Below are positions 57,108-64,000 of a stretch of DNA of 64,000 nucleotides, in pieces; position 1 is the stretch's first letter, and every line of letters begins with the position of its first letter. The DNA is from JAKALX01 sp964508715. GTDB taxonomy: Bacteria; Chloroflexota; Dehalococcoidia; Tepidiformales; Tepidiformaceae. The DNA is taken from contig CAZDUX010000004.1 of the NCBI GenBank assembly GCA_964508715.1, positions 1 to 64,000 on the forward strand, in the 5' to 3' direction. Below the pieces are notes generated by a model. It ran no database searches and was not told where the DNA came from. It saw only the letters and a list, made by a program, of their open reading frames with translations. The translations under genes were made by a program, and so were the position numbers.

Positions 57108-58616
57108 TCAGCCATCGGCGGGCTCCGATGCCGGGCGCGCCAGCGGGGTCCTTACGGCCCGCACCGGGCGCACGGCAGACGAGGCCGGGGTGGCTCCTGG
57201 CGCCGCTACAGCCGGGTAATCCGGCCAGAAGCGGGCGCCGGTTTCAATCGCGACAAGGATGGCGAGAAAGAGGTACAGGTACGGCTCGTCGAAGAGGCGT
57301 CCTTCGCTCTGGCTGTGCAGGACGATGCCGAGAAGCGCCGCACCAACCCAGGCGAGGGCCAGCCGCAGATGAGGTGCGCGGCGGGCACGCGCGTAGCAGT
57401 GGATGATCGTGGCGGAGATGCGAATGCAGATGAATGCGAACATGGCGAGACCGACGATGCCCCACTCGGCCATGATCGAGACGATGGAGGTGTGTGAGAG
57501 GGTGACTTCGGCCCAGTAGGGCACGAGCGACCGGTACGACGTGATGAGGGCGTGCTGGTAATTGCCAGTGCCGACGCCGATCAGCGGGTTATCGAGGAAC
57601 ATGTGCCAGCCAACGTTGATCAGGAACTCACGCTGGCCAAGAGCGGTGAGTGGGCTCGCGAGGGTGGCCACGCGCTGTGCGTTCTGGCCGCCCTGCACGA
57701 GAAGCAGCACCAGGAGCAGGACGACCCCGGAGGTCACGATGGTGGCGAGCTTGACCTTGGTCTCCCGGGCGATCGGGGCAGCGAAGACCACGATGGCGCC
57801 ACAGAAGAGCATCATCCCCCAGCCTGAGCGGGACGCGGTCATCAGGATCGCGAAGAGACCCAGTGCCATTGTCGGAGCGGCCAGGTAGACCGTGAGCCGG
57901 CGCGGGCCGGTGGCGAGGATAAGCCCCGCGGCGAGTGCAATGCAGATCGAGAAGTAGCGGGCAAGGTGGTTGGGGTCGGCGAAGGTGGCATTAGAGCGGT
58001 AGCTGTAGCCATCGGACTGGATCAGGATCGTCCGCCACATCCAGATACCAAACGGACGCTGCGCGATGGCAATGAGCGCGAGCACAACCGCAACCGCGAG
58101 GAACGCGCCCATAATCCGTTCGATGTCACGGCGATCTTCGATGAGGGTGGGTGCAGTGAAGACGAATGCGACATACATCGGGAGGATGAGGACCGCGTTC
58201 GTTGGCTTGAGGGAATCGGACCAGAACACACCGAGGATGGTGAGCGCAAAAAGCACGAGAACCGGCACGACAGCAGAGGAGTTGGGGATGAGGCGGCCCG
58301 GGTTGTGCCGTTCGCGGACAGCAACGACACCGATCGTGGCAACCATTGCCGCCTTGCCGGGATTGAGCATCGCCCGGACGGCGCCACCGGCTCCACCCTC
58401 ACCGAGGGAGCCGAGCGCCTGGGTGCCCAGGTACTCGAATGGGAGCCCGAGGATCACCATGAGGATGAGCAGTTTGGGTTCGCGGAGGATGAGGATGGCC
58501 GCGAGCAGCACACATTCGACGGCGGCAATGACGGCGATTTCGAGCATGCTTTCCCAGTTCACGGAGGATGGCTGGCGGGCAAACCAGGCAAATTGACCGG
58601 GTATCGGGCCACCCAT
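57108..58616 (-). CDS. O-antigen ligase/Wzy-like membrane protein
   Basis: The 502-residue protein has about twelve hydrophobic segments and the large periplasmic loop typical of the O-antigen ligase/polymerase family. The loop carries GVGTGNYQHALITSY and PYWAEVTLSHTSIVSIMAEWGIVG, where PLIGVGTGNY and the conserved His are hallmarks (HTSIVSIMAEWG). The family joins or polymerises polysaccharide repeat units on the outer face of the membrane. The C terminus is Pro/Ala-rich. It is divergent from the Wzz-like gene only 13 bp away, suggesting an exopolysaccharide locus. The first Met is at 58616; Met24 is an alternative. Confidence 0.85.
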   Translation of the reverse strand: MGGPIPGQFAWFARQPSSVNWESMLEIAVIAAVECVLLAAILILREPKLLILMVILGLPFEYLGTQALGSLGEGGAGGAVRAMLNPGKAAMVATIGVVAVRERHNPGRLIPNSSAVVPVLVLFALTILGVFWSDSLKPTNAVLILPMYVAFVFTAPTLIEDRRDIERIMGAFLAVAVVLALIAIAQRPFGIWMWRTILIQSDGYSYRSNATFADPNHLARYFSICIALAAGLILATGPRRLTVYLAAPTMALGLFAILMTASRSGWGMMLFCGAIVVFAAPIARETKVKLATIVTSGVVLLLVLLLVQGGQNAQRVATLASPLTALGQREFLINVGWHMFLDNPLIGVGTGNYQHALITSYRSLVPYWAEVTLSHTSIVSIMAEWGIVGLAMFAFICIRISATIIHCYARARRAPHLRLALAWVGAALLGIVLHSQSEGRLFDEPYLYLFLAILVAIETGARFWPDYPAVAAPGATPASSAVRPVRAVRTPLARPASEPADG

Positions 58617-58629
58617 ACCCTAACCGGCG

Positions 58630-59739
58630 ATGACGGCCCGTACCAGCGGACTGGAACGAGACATTTCGCTGATTCGGCGGCGGTGGTGGCTGTTCATCCC
58701 CTTTCTTGTACTCGGTGTGCTCGTCACACTGGCGTTCGGGAGCTTCGCAGGCACATCGAATGCGGTCGCATCGATCCAGCTCGAGACCGTGGTCTACAAC
58801 GTCATCCCCGGCGGCGACCGGGGTTTCCGCATCTTCGAAGCCGACTCGATGACGCGCGACGAAGAGTTCAAGAAGCGGGTGCGGGAAGCAATTGGCGATC
58901 CGAACTTCGATTACAGCCGGTACACGATTTCGCTAAACTCCGTCGCAGTCGCAGACGGCGTCTCCCAGGGGACGCTCACCGTTTCGATTCACGACGAAGA
59001 CCTTGCCATAGCGGAGCGGCTGCGCAAGGCGTGGGTCGACACATTCGTACGTGAATACGAGGCACAGGACGGGCTCTTTCGCGAGCGGTTTATCCAGAAG
59101 AAGCAGGACGTACTGACCGTCTCCCAGAAGCTCTACGCAGATGAACTCGCGAAGCTCCAGGCACTCGTAGCCGGGAAGAACTTGCCCATCGACGTGCTGA
59201 CAATGTACGCGCAGTACGCGCGCGGAAGCGGCCTCATCGACGAGCTGTCACGCGAGGAGGCGCAACTCGTGGGCCGGCAGGCTCAGGTACAGGGCGCCAT
59301 CGATTCGCTGAACGGCGCAAACGCGGCGACGGCCGCGGCTGTTGCGTCAGCCGTGCTCGGGAAGCCGGTCCCGGCTGGCGAGGGGTTGAATGCGCTCACT
59401 GCAACCAACACGAGCCTGAAAGCGGCGATCACAGCCCTTCGCACGCAGCGGTCCGGTTACACCGACTCCGGGATGCCGGCGGAGGTCTCGGCACAGGTGA
59501 CGCTCGTGCGGTCGCTCGACAATCAGAAGCAACAGGCGTCGGACGCGGTGGAAGGCGCCCGTGCGGCCGCTGCATCGGCCGCGAGCACCGCCGACACGAC
59601 CTACAGCACATCGGGCGGGCTTGCCGGGTCGATGGTCGGCCGCGTAGCGATCGTCATCGCAATAACGGTGGTGTTCGGGCTCATCGCTATCTACGGGGTC
59701 GAGTGGCTTTCGCAGATCCGGGCCAACACGGCAGACTAG
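58630..59739 (+). CDS. Wzz-like polysaccharide co-polymerase
   Basis: The 369-residue protein has the Wzz layout: a short cytoplasmic N terminus (LERDISLIRRRWW), transmembrane helix 1 (LFIPFLVLGVLVTLAFGSF), a long extracytoplasmic region rich in helices and Ala (about residues 50-330), and transmembrane helix 2 near the C terminus (VAIVIAITVVFGLIAIYG). No tyrosine-kinase domain is fused. Wzz proteins set chain length in polysaccharide assembly. It is the first plus-strand gene of the locus and the glycosyltransferase follows 28 bp later. Confidence 0.82.
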   Translation: MTARTSGLERDISLIRRRWWLFIPFLVLGVLVTLAFGSFAGTSNAVASIQLETVVYNVIPGGDRGFRIFEADSMTRDEEFKKRVREAIGDPNFDYSRYTISLNSVAVADGVSQGTLTVSIHDEDLAIAERLRKAWVDTFVREYEAQDGLFRERFIQKKQDVLTVSQKLYADELAKLQALVAGKNLPIDVLTMYAQYARGSGLIDELSREEAQLVGRQAQVQGAIDSLNGANAATAAAVASAVLGKPVPAGEGLNALTATNTSLKAAITALRTQRSGYTDSGMPAEVSAQVTLVRSLDNQKQQASDAVEGARAAAASAASTADTTYSTSGGLAGSMVGRVAIVIAITVVFGLIAIYGVEWLSQIRANTAD

Positions 59740-59767
59740 GGAAAGAGCTTCGGCCCGGGAACGCCTC

Positions 59768-60784
59768 ATGCGTATCGCAGAGATCAACGACGTCGCCTCA
59801 GTTGCCACCGAAATTGCCCGGGGGCTGCGAGCGCGTGGCCACGAAGTCGACCTGTTGCAGCCGCATCTCGTCGGGGCAACGCTCCACCCGATGATCAAGC
59901 CGGTGATTGGCCCGGCACGCGCAGCCGACTGGGCGGCACTCATCCGCACGCTGCGCACCGGGAATTACGACCTGGCTCACATCCACTACGCGTACATGGG
60001 CAACATCGGGGCACTTGGACGCTTCCCGTATATCCTGCACTGCCACGGCACCGATCTGCGTGGTGCAACAGTCTTCACGCGGCCGTTGATCCGGCATGCC
60101 ATCCGCAACGCCCGGCACGTCTTCTACTCGACACCCGACCTGGAAGCATACGTGCGCGAGTACCGCGAGGACTGCGAGTTCCTGCCCAATCCGATCGACA
60201 CGGAGTTCTTCCAGCCGGTGTCGAAGCCATCGGAGCGCGATGGCGTGTTTATCTGCTGCGCACTCACCGAGATCAAGGGTGCAGGACGGCTCTACAACGC
60301 CTGCCGGCGATTGGCCGAGCAGCGGCCGGAAATCCGCATCACGGCCATCGCAGGTGGACCGTATACCGAGGCCTTTCGCGCGCTACCGAACGTGACACTG
60401 CTCCCACACCAACCACGATCGCGGTTCCCGGAGATCATCAATCAGCATGCAATCGTGCTCGGTTGGGTGAAGCTCGGGATAGCGGGGATGGCGGAACTCG
60501 AGGCGATGTCGTGCGGACGGCCCGTTGTGGCGTGGTTCAACCAGGCACACGTCTATCCGCAGGATCCGCCAATTCTGCGGGCCGTCGATGGCTTCGACAT
60601 CGCCGCCGCAATCATGCAGCTCGCGGATGACCCGGGCGCACGGGACCGCATCGGCAGGGAAGGGCGGGCATGGGTCGAGCGCTATCATCGCCTCGACCTC
60701 GCAGCCGCACGGGTGGAAGAGGTGGCGATGGCGATCGTCTCCGGCGCAGATATCCCGGCAACATCGTGGCCGCCCGCTGCGTGA
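59768..60784 (+). CDS. GT-B glycosyltransferase (GT4-like), paralogue 1
   Basis: The 338-residue protein has two Rossmann-like halves of a GT-B glycosyltransferase. The N half starts MRIAEINDVASVATEIARGL and includes YDLAHIHYAYMG and HCHGTDLRG. The C half has the sugar-nucleotide-binding region IAGMAELEAMSCGRPVV, the EX7E-like retaining GT4 signature. It is clearly a paralogue of the minus-strand gene at 61798-62793, sharing the N-terminal MRIAEINDVASVA and the MAELEAMS motif. It likely transfers a sugar during surface glycan synthesis. The substrate is unknown. Confidence 0.87.
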   Translation: MRIAEINDVASVATEIARGLRARGHEVDLLQPHLVGATLHPMIKPVIGPARAADWAALIRTLRTGNYDLAHIHYAYMGNIGALGRFPYILHCHGTDLRGATVFTRPLIRHAIRNARHVFYSTPDLEAYVREYREDCEFLPNPIDTEFFQPVSKPSERDGVFICCALTEIKGAGRLYNACRRLAEQRPEIRITAIAGGPYTEAFRALPNVTLLPHQPRSRFPEIINQHAIVLGWVKLGIAGMAELEAMSCGRPVVAWFNQAHVYPQDPPILRAVDGFDIAAAIMQLADDPGARDRIGREGRAWVERYHRLDLAAARVEEVAMAIVSGADIPATSWPPAA

Positions 60785-60862
60785 CGCATCACAATTCCCT
60801 GCCCCTAACTCAATCGACCGGCGAGCACTGATGGCCTTCGGCATACCAGGCCGCGCCTCCGA

Positions 60863-61801
60863 TTAGTTGCGGCGTGCCTTGAGCAAGCGCTTAAGCCGGT
60901 TGCTGAGCTCGAGGGCGAGGCGAGTGGTGTCGAAGAGGGCAAGGACCGATTGGCGGCCCTGCTCGTTGAGTGGGAGCTCACCACGAAGGTGGCGCTCATA
61001 GAGGTCGCGGAGGGCGGATGAGACCTCGTCATAGCCGCTCGCCTGGACGGCGCCCGGCATCGGGTACGTCCAGATGACGTAGCGGCCCCGGGAGAGGGCT
61101 TCGATGGCCATGAACGAGGTGCCATCGTGGCTCGTCAGGCGGATGTAGACGGTGATGTCGCGGTAAACAGGGTCCATGTCCGAGACCCAGCCAGTTGCGT
61201 GCAGGTTCGCCGGAATCGGTCCGGGCAGCGTCTCGGGTGGTGAGGGGACGAGGCGAAAGGTGACCTCGGGAAAGTCATGAACGAGGCGGAAGTAGGTCTC
61301 CGCGTCGTAAACCTCACGGTCGGTTGGGTCGGTGGGATAGTAGATCAGGGCGGTGAAATTCGGCGGGAATGGCGGTGGCTCCTCGCGCCGGAGTGCCGGG
61401 ACGGGAAGGGGCTGGTACTCCGCGGAGACTCCCATTTCAGCCAGCTCCCCCGCAAGCCAGGGGGCATCGACGATGTGCATCGCGTTGTCGAGGAGGAAGC
61501 GCGAGGCAGCACCCGCGCGGAACGACTCGAGGGCAAAGACGACATCGGTGCCAACCCAGTGAATGAGCATCGGCTTGCGCAGAAGACGGGCGGCAATGGC
61601 CTGTGGTGAGCGCCGGTCGATGCGGCTGGAGATGAGGTAGAAGGCACGGGCCCGGAGAACCGCCGGGATGAGCCGGATCCAGCCAGGCAGGCTCCGGCCG
61701 GGATGGTGATAGTAGGTCGCGGCCCACCCGTGTCCACCGAGTTCCTTCTCCATGATCTGCCCGAAGTAGGGGAGACCGAGGATGACGACACGGCGGTTCA
61801 T
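60863..61801 (-). CDS. Glycosyltransferase-like protein, family uncertain
   Basis: The 312-residue protein resembles GT-B glycosyltransferases in its C half: SFMAIEALSRGRYVIW corresponds to the nucleotide-sugar region. The N half starts VVILGLPYFGQIMEKEL. The usual E-x7-E motif is not clear. It is translationally coupled to the upstream gene by a 4-bp overlap (61798-61801), so the two work in the same glycan pathway. Assignment to a CAZy family is not possible from the sequence alone. Confidence 0.7.
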   Translation of the reverse strand: MNRRVVILGLPYFGQIMEKELGGHGWAATYYHHPGRSLPGWIRLIPAVLRARAFYLISSRIDRRSPQAIAARLLRKPMLIHWVGTDVVFALESFRAGAASRFLLDNAMHIVDAPWLAGELAEMGVSAEYQPLPVPALRREEPPPFPPNFTALIYYPTDPTDREVYDAETYFRLVHDFPEVTFRLVPSPPETLPGPIPANLHATGWVSDMDPVYRDITVYIRLTSHDGTSFMAIEALSRGRYVIWTYPMPGAVQASGYDEVSSALRDLYERHLRGELPLNEQGRQSVLALFDTTRLALELSNRLKRLLKARRN

Positions 61802-62793
61802 CGCTTCGTCCCGCGGCGTTCGAGGGTAGCGATTGCGACTTCCTCCACGCGGCCGGCAATGGTGTCAAGGTCGTGGTACCGGCGGATCCATGCACGGCCA
61901 GCCTCGCCGGCCGAGGCACGCGCAGCCGGGTCGTCGGCGAAGCGGATGACGGACGCGGCGATCTCCTCAGGAGTCGATGCAGGTGCGAAAGGCGCCGGTT
62001 CGGGGTAGGCAGCATTGAAAGTGAAATGGCTGACGACCGGCCGCCCACTCGACATCGCCTCGAGCTCTGCCATTCCGACAGCGCCGAGGTTGACCTGCCC
62101 GATGACAATGCCGTGTCGGGAGATGACAGCGGGAAGGTCGGCACGCCGCTGGCGAGGGATCAAGGCGATGTTCGGAAGTGCTGCGAACCCGGCTGTGTGC
62201 TCACCACCGGAGATGGCCGTGATGCGGATGTCCGGGCGCCTGCCAAGGAGAATCCGGCACGCATCGAGAATGCGTGGTGCACCCTTGAGATCGTCGAGGG
62301 CGCAGGCGATGTAGACCCGGTTACTACCAGCGGCGGGCGTCAGCGGTTGGAAGGTGTGCCAGTCTATCGGGTTCGGCAGGAACTCGGCGTCAGGGCGATA
62401 GCGCTTCGTATGTGGTTCGAGGTCGGGTGTCGAGTAGAAGACGTGGGCAGCACGCTCGAGCGCCTGTTTGGTTGGCCAGCGAGTGAAGGGAGTGAGGCCC
62501 CAGACGTCTGCACCATGGGCATGGAGGACGTACGGTCTCCGGGCCGCGATGCCGAGAACACCGAGGTACGCATAGTGGATGTGGAGAAGGTCGTAGTGAT
62601 GACGGCGAACGCGGCGGATGATGTCGGCCCAGTCGAAGGCACGCACCGGGGCGACAACAGGCTTCACCATGACCGGGAGGCCGCCTCCGATGAGGCGTGG
62701 CTGGATGAGATCGACGGTATGGCCTCGGGTACGCAATCCCCAGGCCAGCTCGCTCGCCACGGAGGCCACATCATTGATCTCGGCTATTCGCAT
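61798..62793 (-). CDS. GT-B glycosyltransferase (GT4-like), paralogue 2
   Basis: The 331-residue protein starts MRIAEINDVASVASELAWGL and shows YDLLHIHYAYLG, HAHGADVWG and VGMAELEAMSSGRPVV, all matching paralogue 1 at 59768-60784. The C-terminal region ends with ARAWIRRYHDLD-type residues as in GT4 enzymes. The ATG at 62793 was chosen because it begins at the same point as the paralogue; the open frame continues upstream to 63192 but is not family-like. It is co-transcribed with the 60863 gene and divergent from the methyltransferase gene at the right edge. Confidence 0.87.
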   Translation of the reverse strand: MRIAEINDVASVASELAWGLRTRGHTVDLIQPRLIGGGLPVMVKPVVAPVRAFDWADIIRRVRRHHYDLLHIHYAYLGVLGIAARRPYVLHAHGADVWGLTPFTRWPTKQALERAAHVFYSTPDLEPHTKRYRPDAEFLPNPIDWHTFQPLTPAAGSNRVYIACALDDLKGAPRILDACRILLGRRPDIRITAISGGEHTAGFAALPNIALIPRQRRADLPAVISRHGIVIGQVNLGAVGMAELEAMSSGRPVVSHFTFNAAYPEPAPFAPASTPEEIAASVIRFADDPAARASAGEAGRAWIRRYHDLDTIAGRVEEVAIATLERRGTKR

Positions 62794-63040
62794 GGAGTTG
62801 ACAGGGCTGTCGGGGCCCCTGCCGGATGATAGGAGCGGCCTGGCTGGACGGTCAAAAACCGATAGTGCGAGTATCTCGAAGCGAATTGGCCCGCGTGCCT
62901 GAAAGCCGATAGCATGCAACCTTGCTGGTGGTGCGGAGGCAAGCGGCGCATGAGAGCCCCGCCCACACCGCGATGCGGCCAGCAGAGTAGCGGGAACTCC
63001 TCGAAAGGCACGTCCGCTGAAGCCTCGTCTTGCCGACCTG

Positions 63041-64000
63041 ATGGTCTGTCCAATCGACCGTGGCCCGCTCGAACTCATCGAGTGGGAATCCACGCCTGCG
63101 CCACTCGGAACCGACGACCTCATCCGGGTTCGGCGGATGGGATTACACCCCGATCGGTTTGAGCGGGAAGTGCGCAGCGGGGTGCTGCTCAACCGGCGAA
63201 AGAAGCTGTTCTACCCGATCGTCGAAGGCGTCCCACGGATGCTCATCTTCCCAACGGGTGTTGTGCGCGATTGGGTCGCAAAGAATGAGACACGCCTGAA
63301 ACGCGACTTCGCCGGGTACTCCGCGCCAACTGAGAAGGGGACGCCAGGCGAGGAGGCAGTGCTCCGTAACTTCTCGAGCGAATGGAAGAACTACGGTTGG
63401 GACGAGCGCAACTACTGGGGCCAATCAGCGCAGGAACTGTTCCGGAGCATGGATTTCCTCCTCGACCTCGAGCACAAGGAGTTGCGCGACCGACTGGTGC
63501 TCGAAGTGGGTATCGGCATCGGCGGGATTGCGGACCACGTGGCAAGGCAGACGCATTGCGAACTCGTGGGGATTGACCTGAGTTACGCGGTGGATGGGGC
63601 GTTTGAGCATTTCGGGGCCAACCCGTTCTTCCATGTCGCGCAGGCTTCGGCATTCGCTCCGCCCTTCGCCGAGTCGCAGTTCGACTACGTTTACAGCCAG
63701 GGCGTCATCCACCACACGTATTCGACCCAGGCGGCGTTTCGCAGCCTTGCGAAGCTACCAAAGACCGGTGCACGGCTCTACGTCTGGGTCTATAGCCGGT
63801 TCGATGAGGAGCGGACGCCGCTGCGGCGCGTCCTTTTCGCGATCGAGGGCGTGGCGCGGCCAGTCTATTCACGCCTCCCCGGCCCGCTCCAGACCGTCTC
63901 ACTTGCGCCGTGGGCACCCCTCTACATCCTCCATCAGAGGGTGCAGAGCCGTCGCGACCCCCACCAGAGACCGTACAGCTGGCGGGATGCGATGCACGCG
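63041..64000 (+). CDS. Class I SAM-dependent methyltransferase with Trm112-like N terminus (partial)
   Basis: The frame is open to the window edge and gives 320 residues. The N terminus MVCPIDRGPLELIEWE resembles the zinc-ribbon-like start of Trm112-type domains, with one Cys kept. Motif I is VLEVGIGIGGIADHVAR, the acidic residue of strand 2 is in VGIDLS, and motif IV is QFDYVYSQGVIHH. Such two-part proteins are frequent in glycan loci, where they methylate sugars or lipids. The ATG at 63041 is the only standard start, but the family-like LKPRLADL lies just upstream in frame after CTG 63017, so the true start may be non-canonical. The gene continues beyond the window. Confidence 0.75.
   Translation, partial: MVCPIDRGPLELIEWESTPAPLGTDDLIRVRRMGLHPDRFEREVRSGVLLNRRKKLFYPIVEGVPRMLIFPTGVVRDWVAKNETRLKRDFAGYSAPTEKGTPGEEAVLRNFSSEWKNYGWDERNYWGQSAQELFRSMDFLLDLEHKELRDRLVLEVGIGIGGIADHVARQTHCELVGIDLSYAVDGAFEHFGANPFFHVAQASAFAPPFAESQFDYVYSQGVIHHTYSTQAAFRSLAKLPKTGARLYVWVYSRFDEERTPLRRVLFAIEGVARPVYSRLPGPLQTVSLAPWAPLYILHQRVQSRRDPHQRPYSWRDAMHA

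Overview
The window is GC-rich (roughly two thirds G+C) bacterial chromosome with genes packed on both strands, frequent 4-8 bp stop/start overlaps and several GTG starts. Gene content suggests a chemoheterotrophic bacterium with extensive CoA-ester catabolism: acyl-CoA dehydrogenases, crotonases, CaiB-type CoA-transferases, a thiolase and a two-subunit CoA-transferase. It also carries an unusual set of type II molybdenum enzymes. The combination of a COG2403-like GTPase with carbamate kinase, a GerW-like protein, and ScpB/AmaP/DUF503 neighbours recalls Chloroflexota (Dehalococcoidia-like lineages). That placement is an impression from gene content, not a phylogenetic result. No rRNA, tRNA, CRISPR array, integrase or insertion sequence was seen.

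Layout. 1-26 kb is mixed metabolism and housekeeping: crotonase, acetyltransferase, cation/proton antiporter with RCK domain, Baeyer-Villiger-type monooxygenase, a frameshifted COG2403-like GTPase facing carbamate kinase, an MFS exporter, an HxlR regulator divergent from an acyl-CoA-dehydrogenase-fold protein, a beta-lactamase-fold esterase, a double-domain CaiB/BaiF CoA-transferase, a short HicBA toxin-antitoxin pair, and the run mtaB-amaP-scpB-DUF503. 26.2-31.4 kb is a five-gene minus-strand operon (acyl-CoA dehydrogenase, nitroreductase, thiolase, CoA-transferase alpha and beta) ended by a 16-bp-stem terminator.

The centre, 31.5-53.8 kb, is the most striking part. It holds four paralogous catalytic subunits of the NarG/ethylbenzene-dehydrogenase type (Asp molybdenum ligand, His/Cys [4Fe-4S] site), two four-cluster iron-sulfur beta subunits, two haem-b gamma subunits and two TorD-like chaperones. 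With them are a long nitroreductase-like protein, two small four-helix membrane proteins, a degenerate AMP-binding protein and an orphan peptide-type solute-binding lipoprotein. No catalytic or electron-transfer subunit has a visible Tat or Sec signal, so the complexes appear cytoplasmic, unlike the characterised members of this clade. A 16-bp inverted repeat, TATGAC-N4-GTCATA, lies upstream of the transcription units in this region: two perfect copies, one with 11/12 and one with 10/12 matches. The last sits between the divergent catabolic operon and the first molybdoenzyme operon. I infer a local regulon in which molybdoenzymes introduce or remove an oxygen function on an organic substrate, and the CoA enzymes process the product. 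The substrate cannot be read from the sequence.

53.9-57.1 kb holds an AttH/DUF7064-like protein, a stand-alone Lrp/AsnC ligand-binding domain, a truncated luciferase-like monooxygenase remnant and a PLP-dependent decarboxylase-like enzyme. 57.1-64 kb is a surface-polysaccharide locus: O-antigen ligase-like protein, Wzz-like protein, three glycosyltransferases (two of them close paralogues) and a methyltransferase cut by the window edge.
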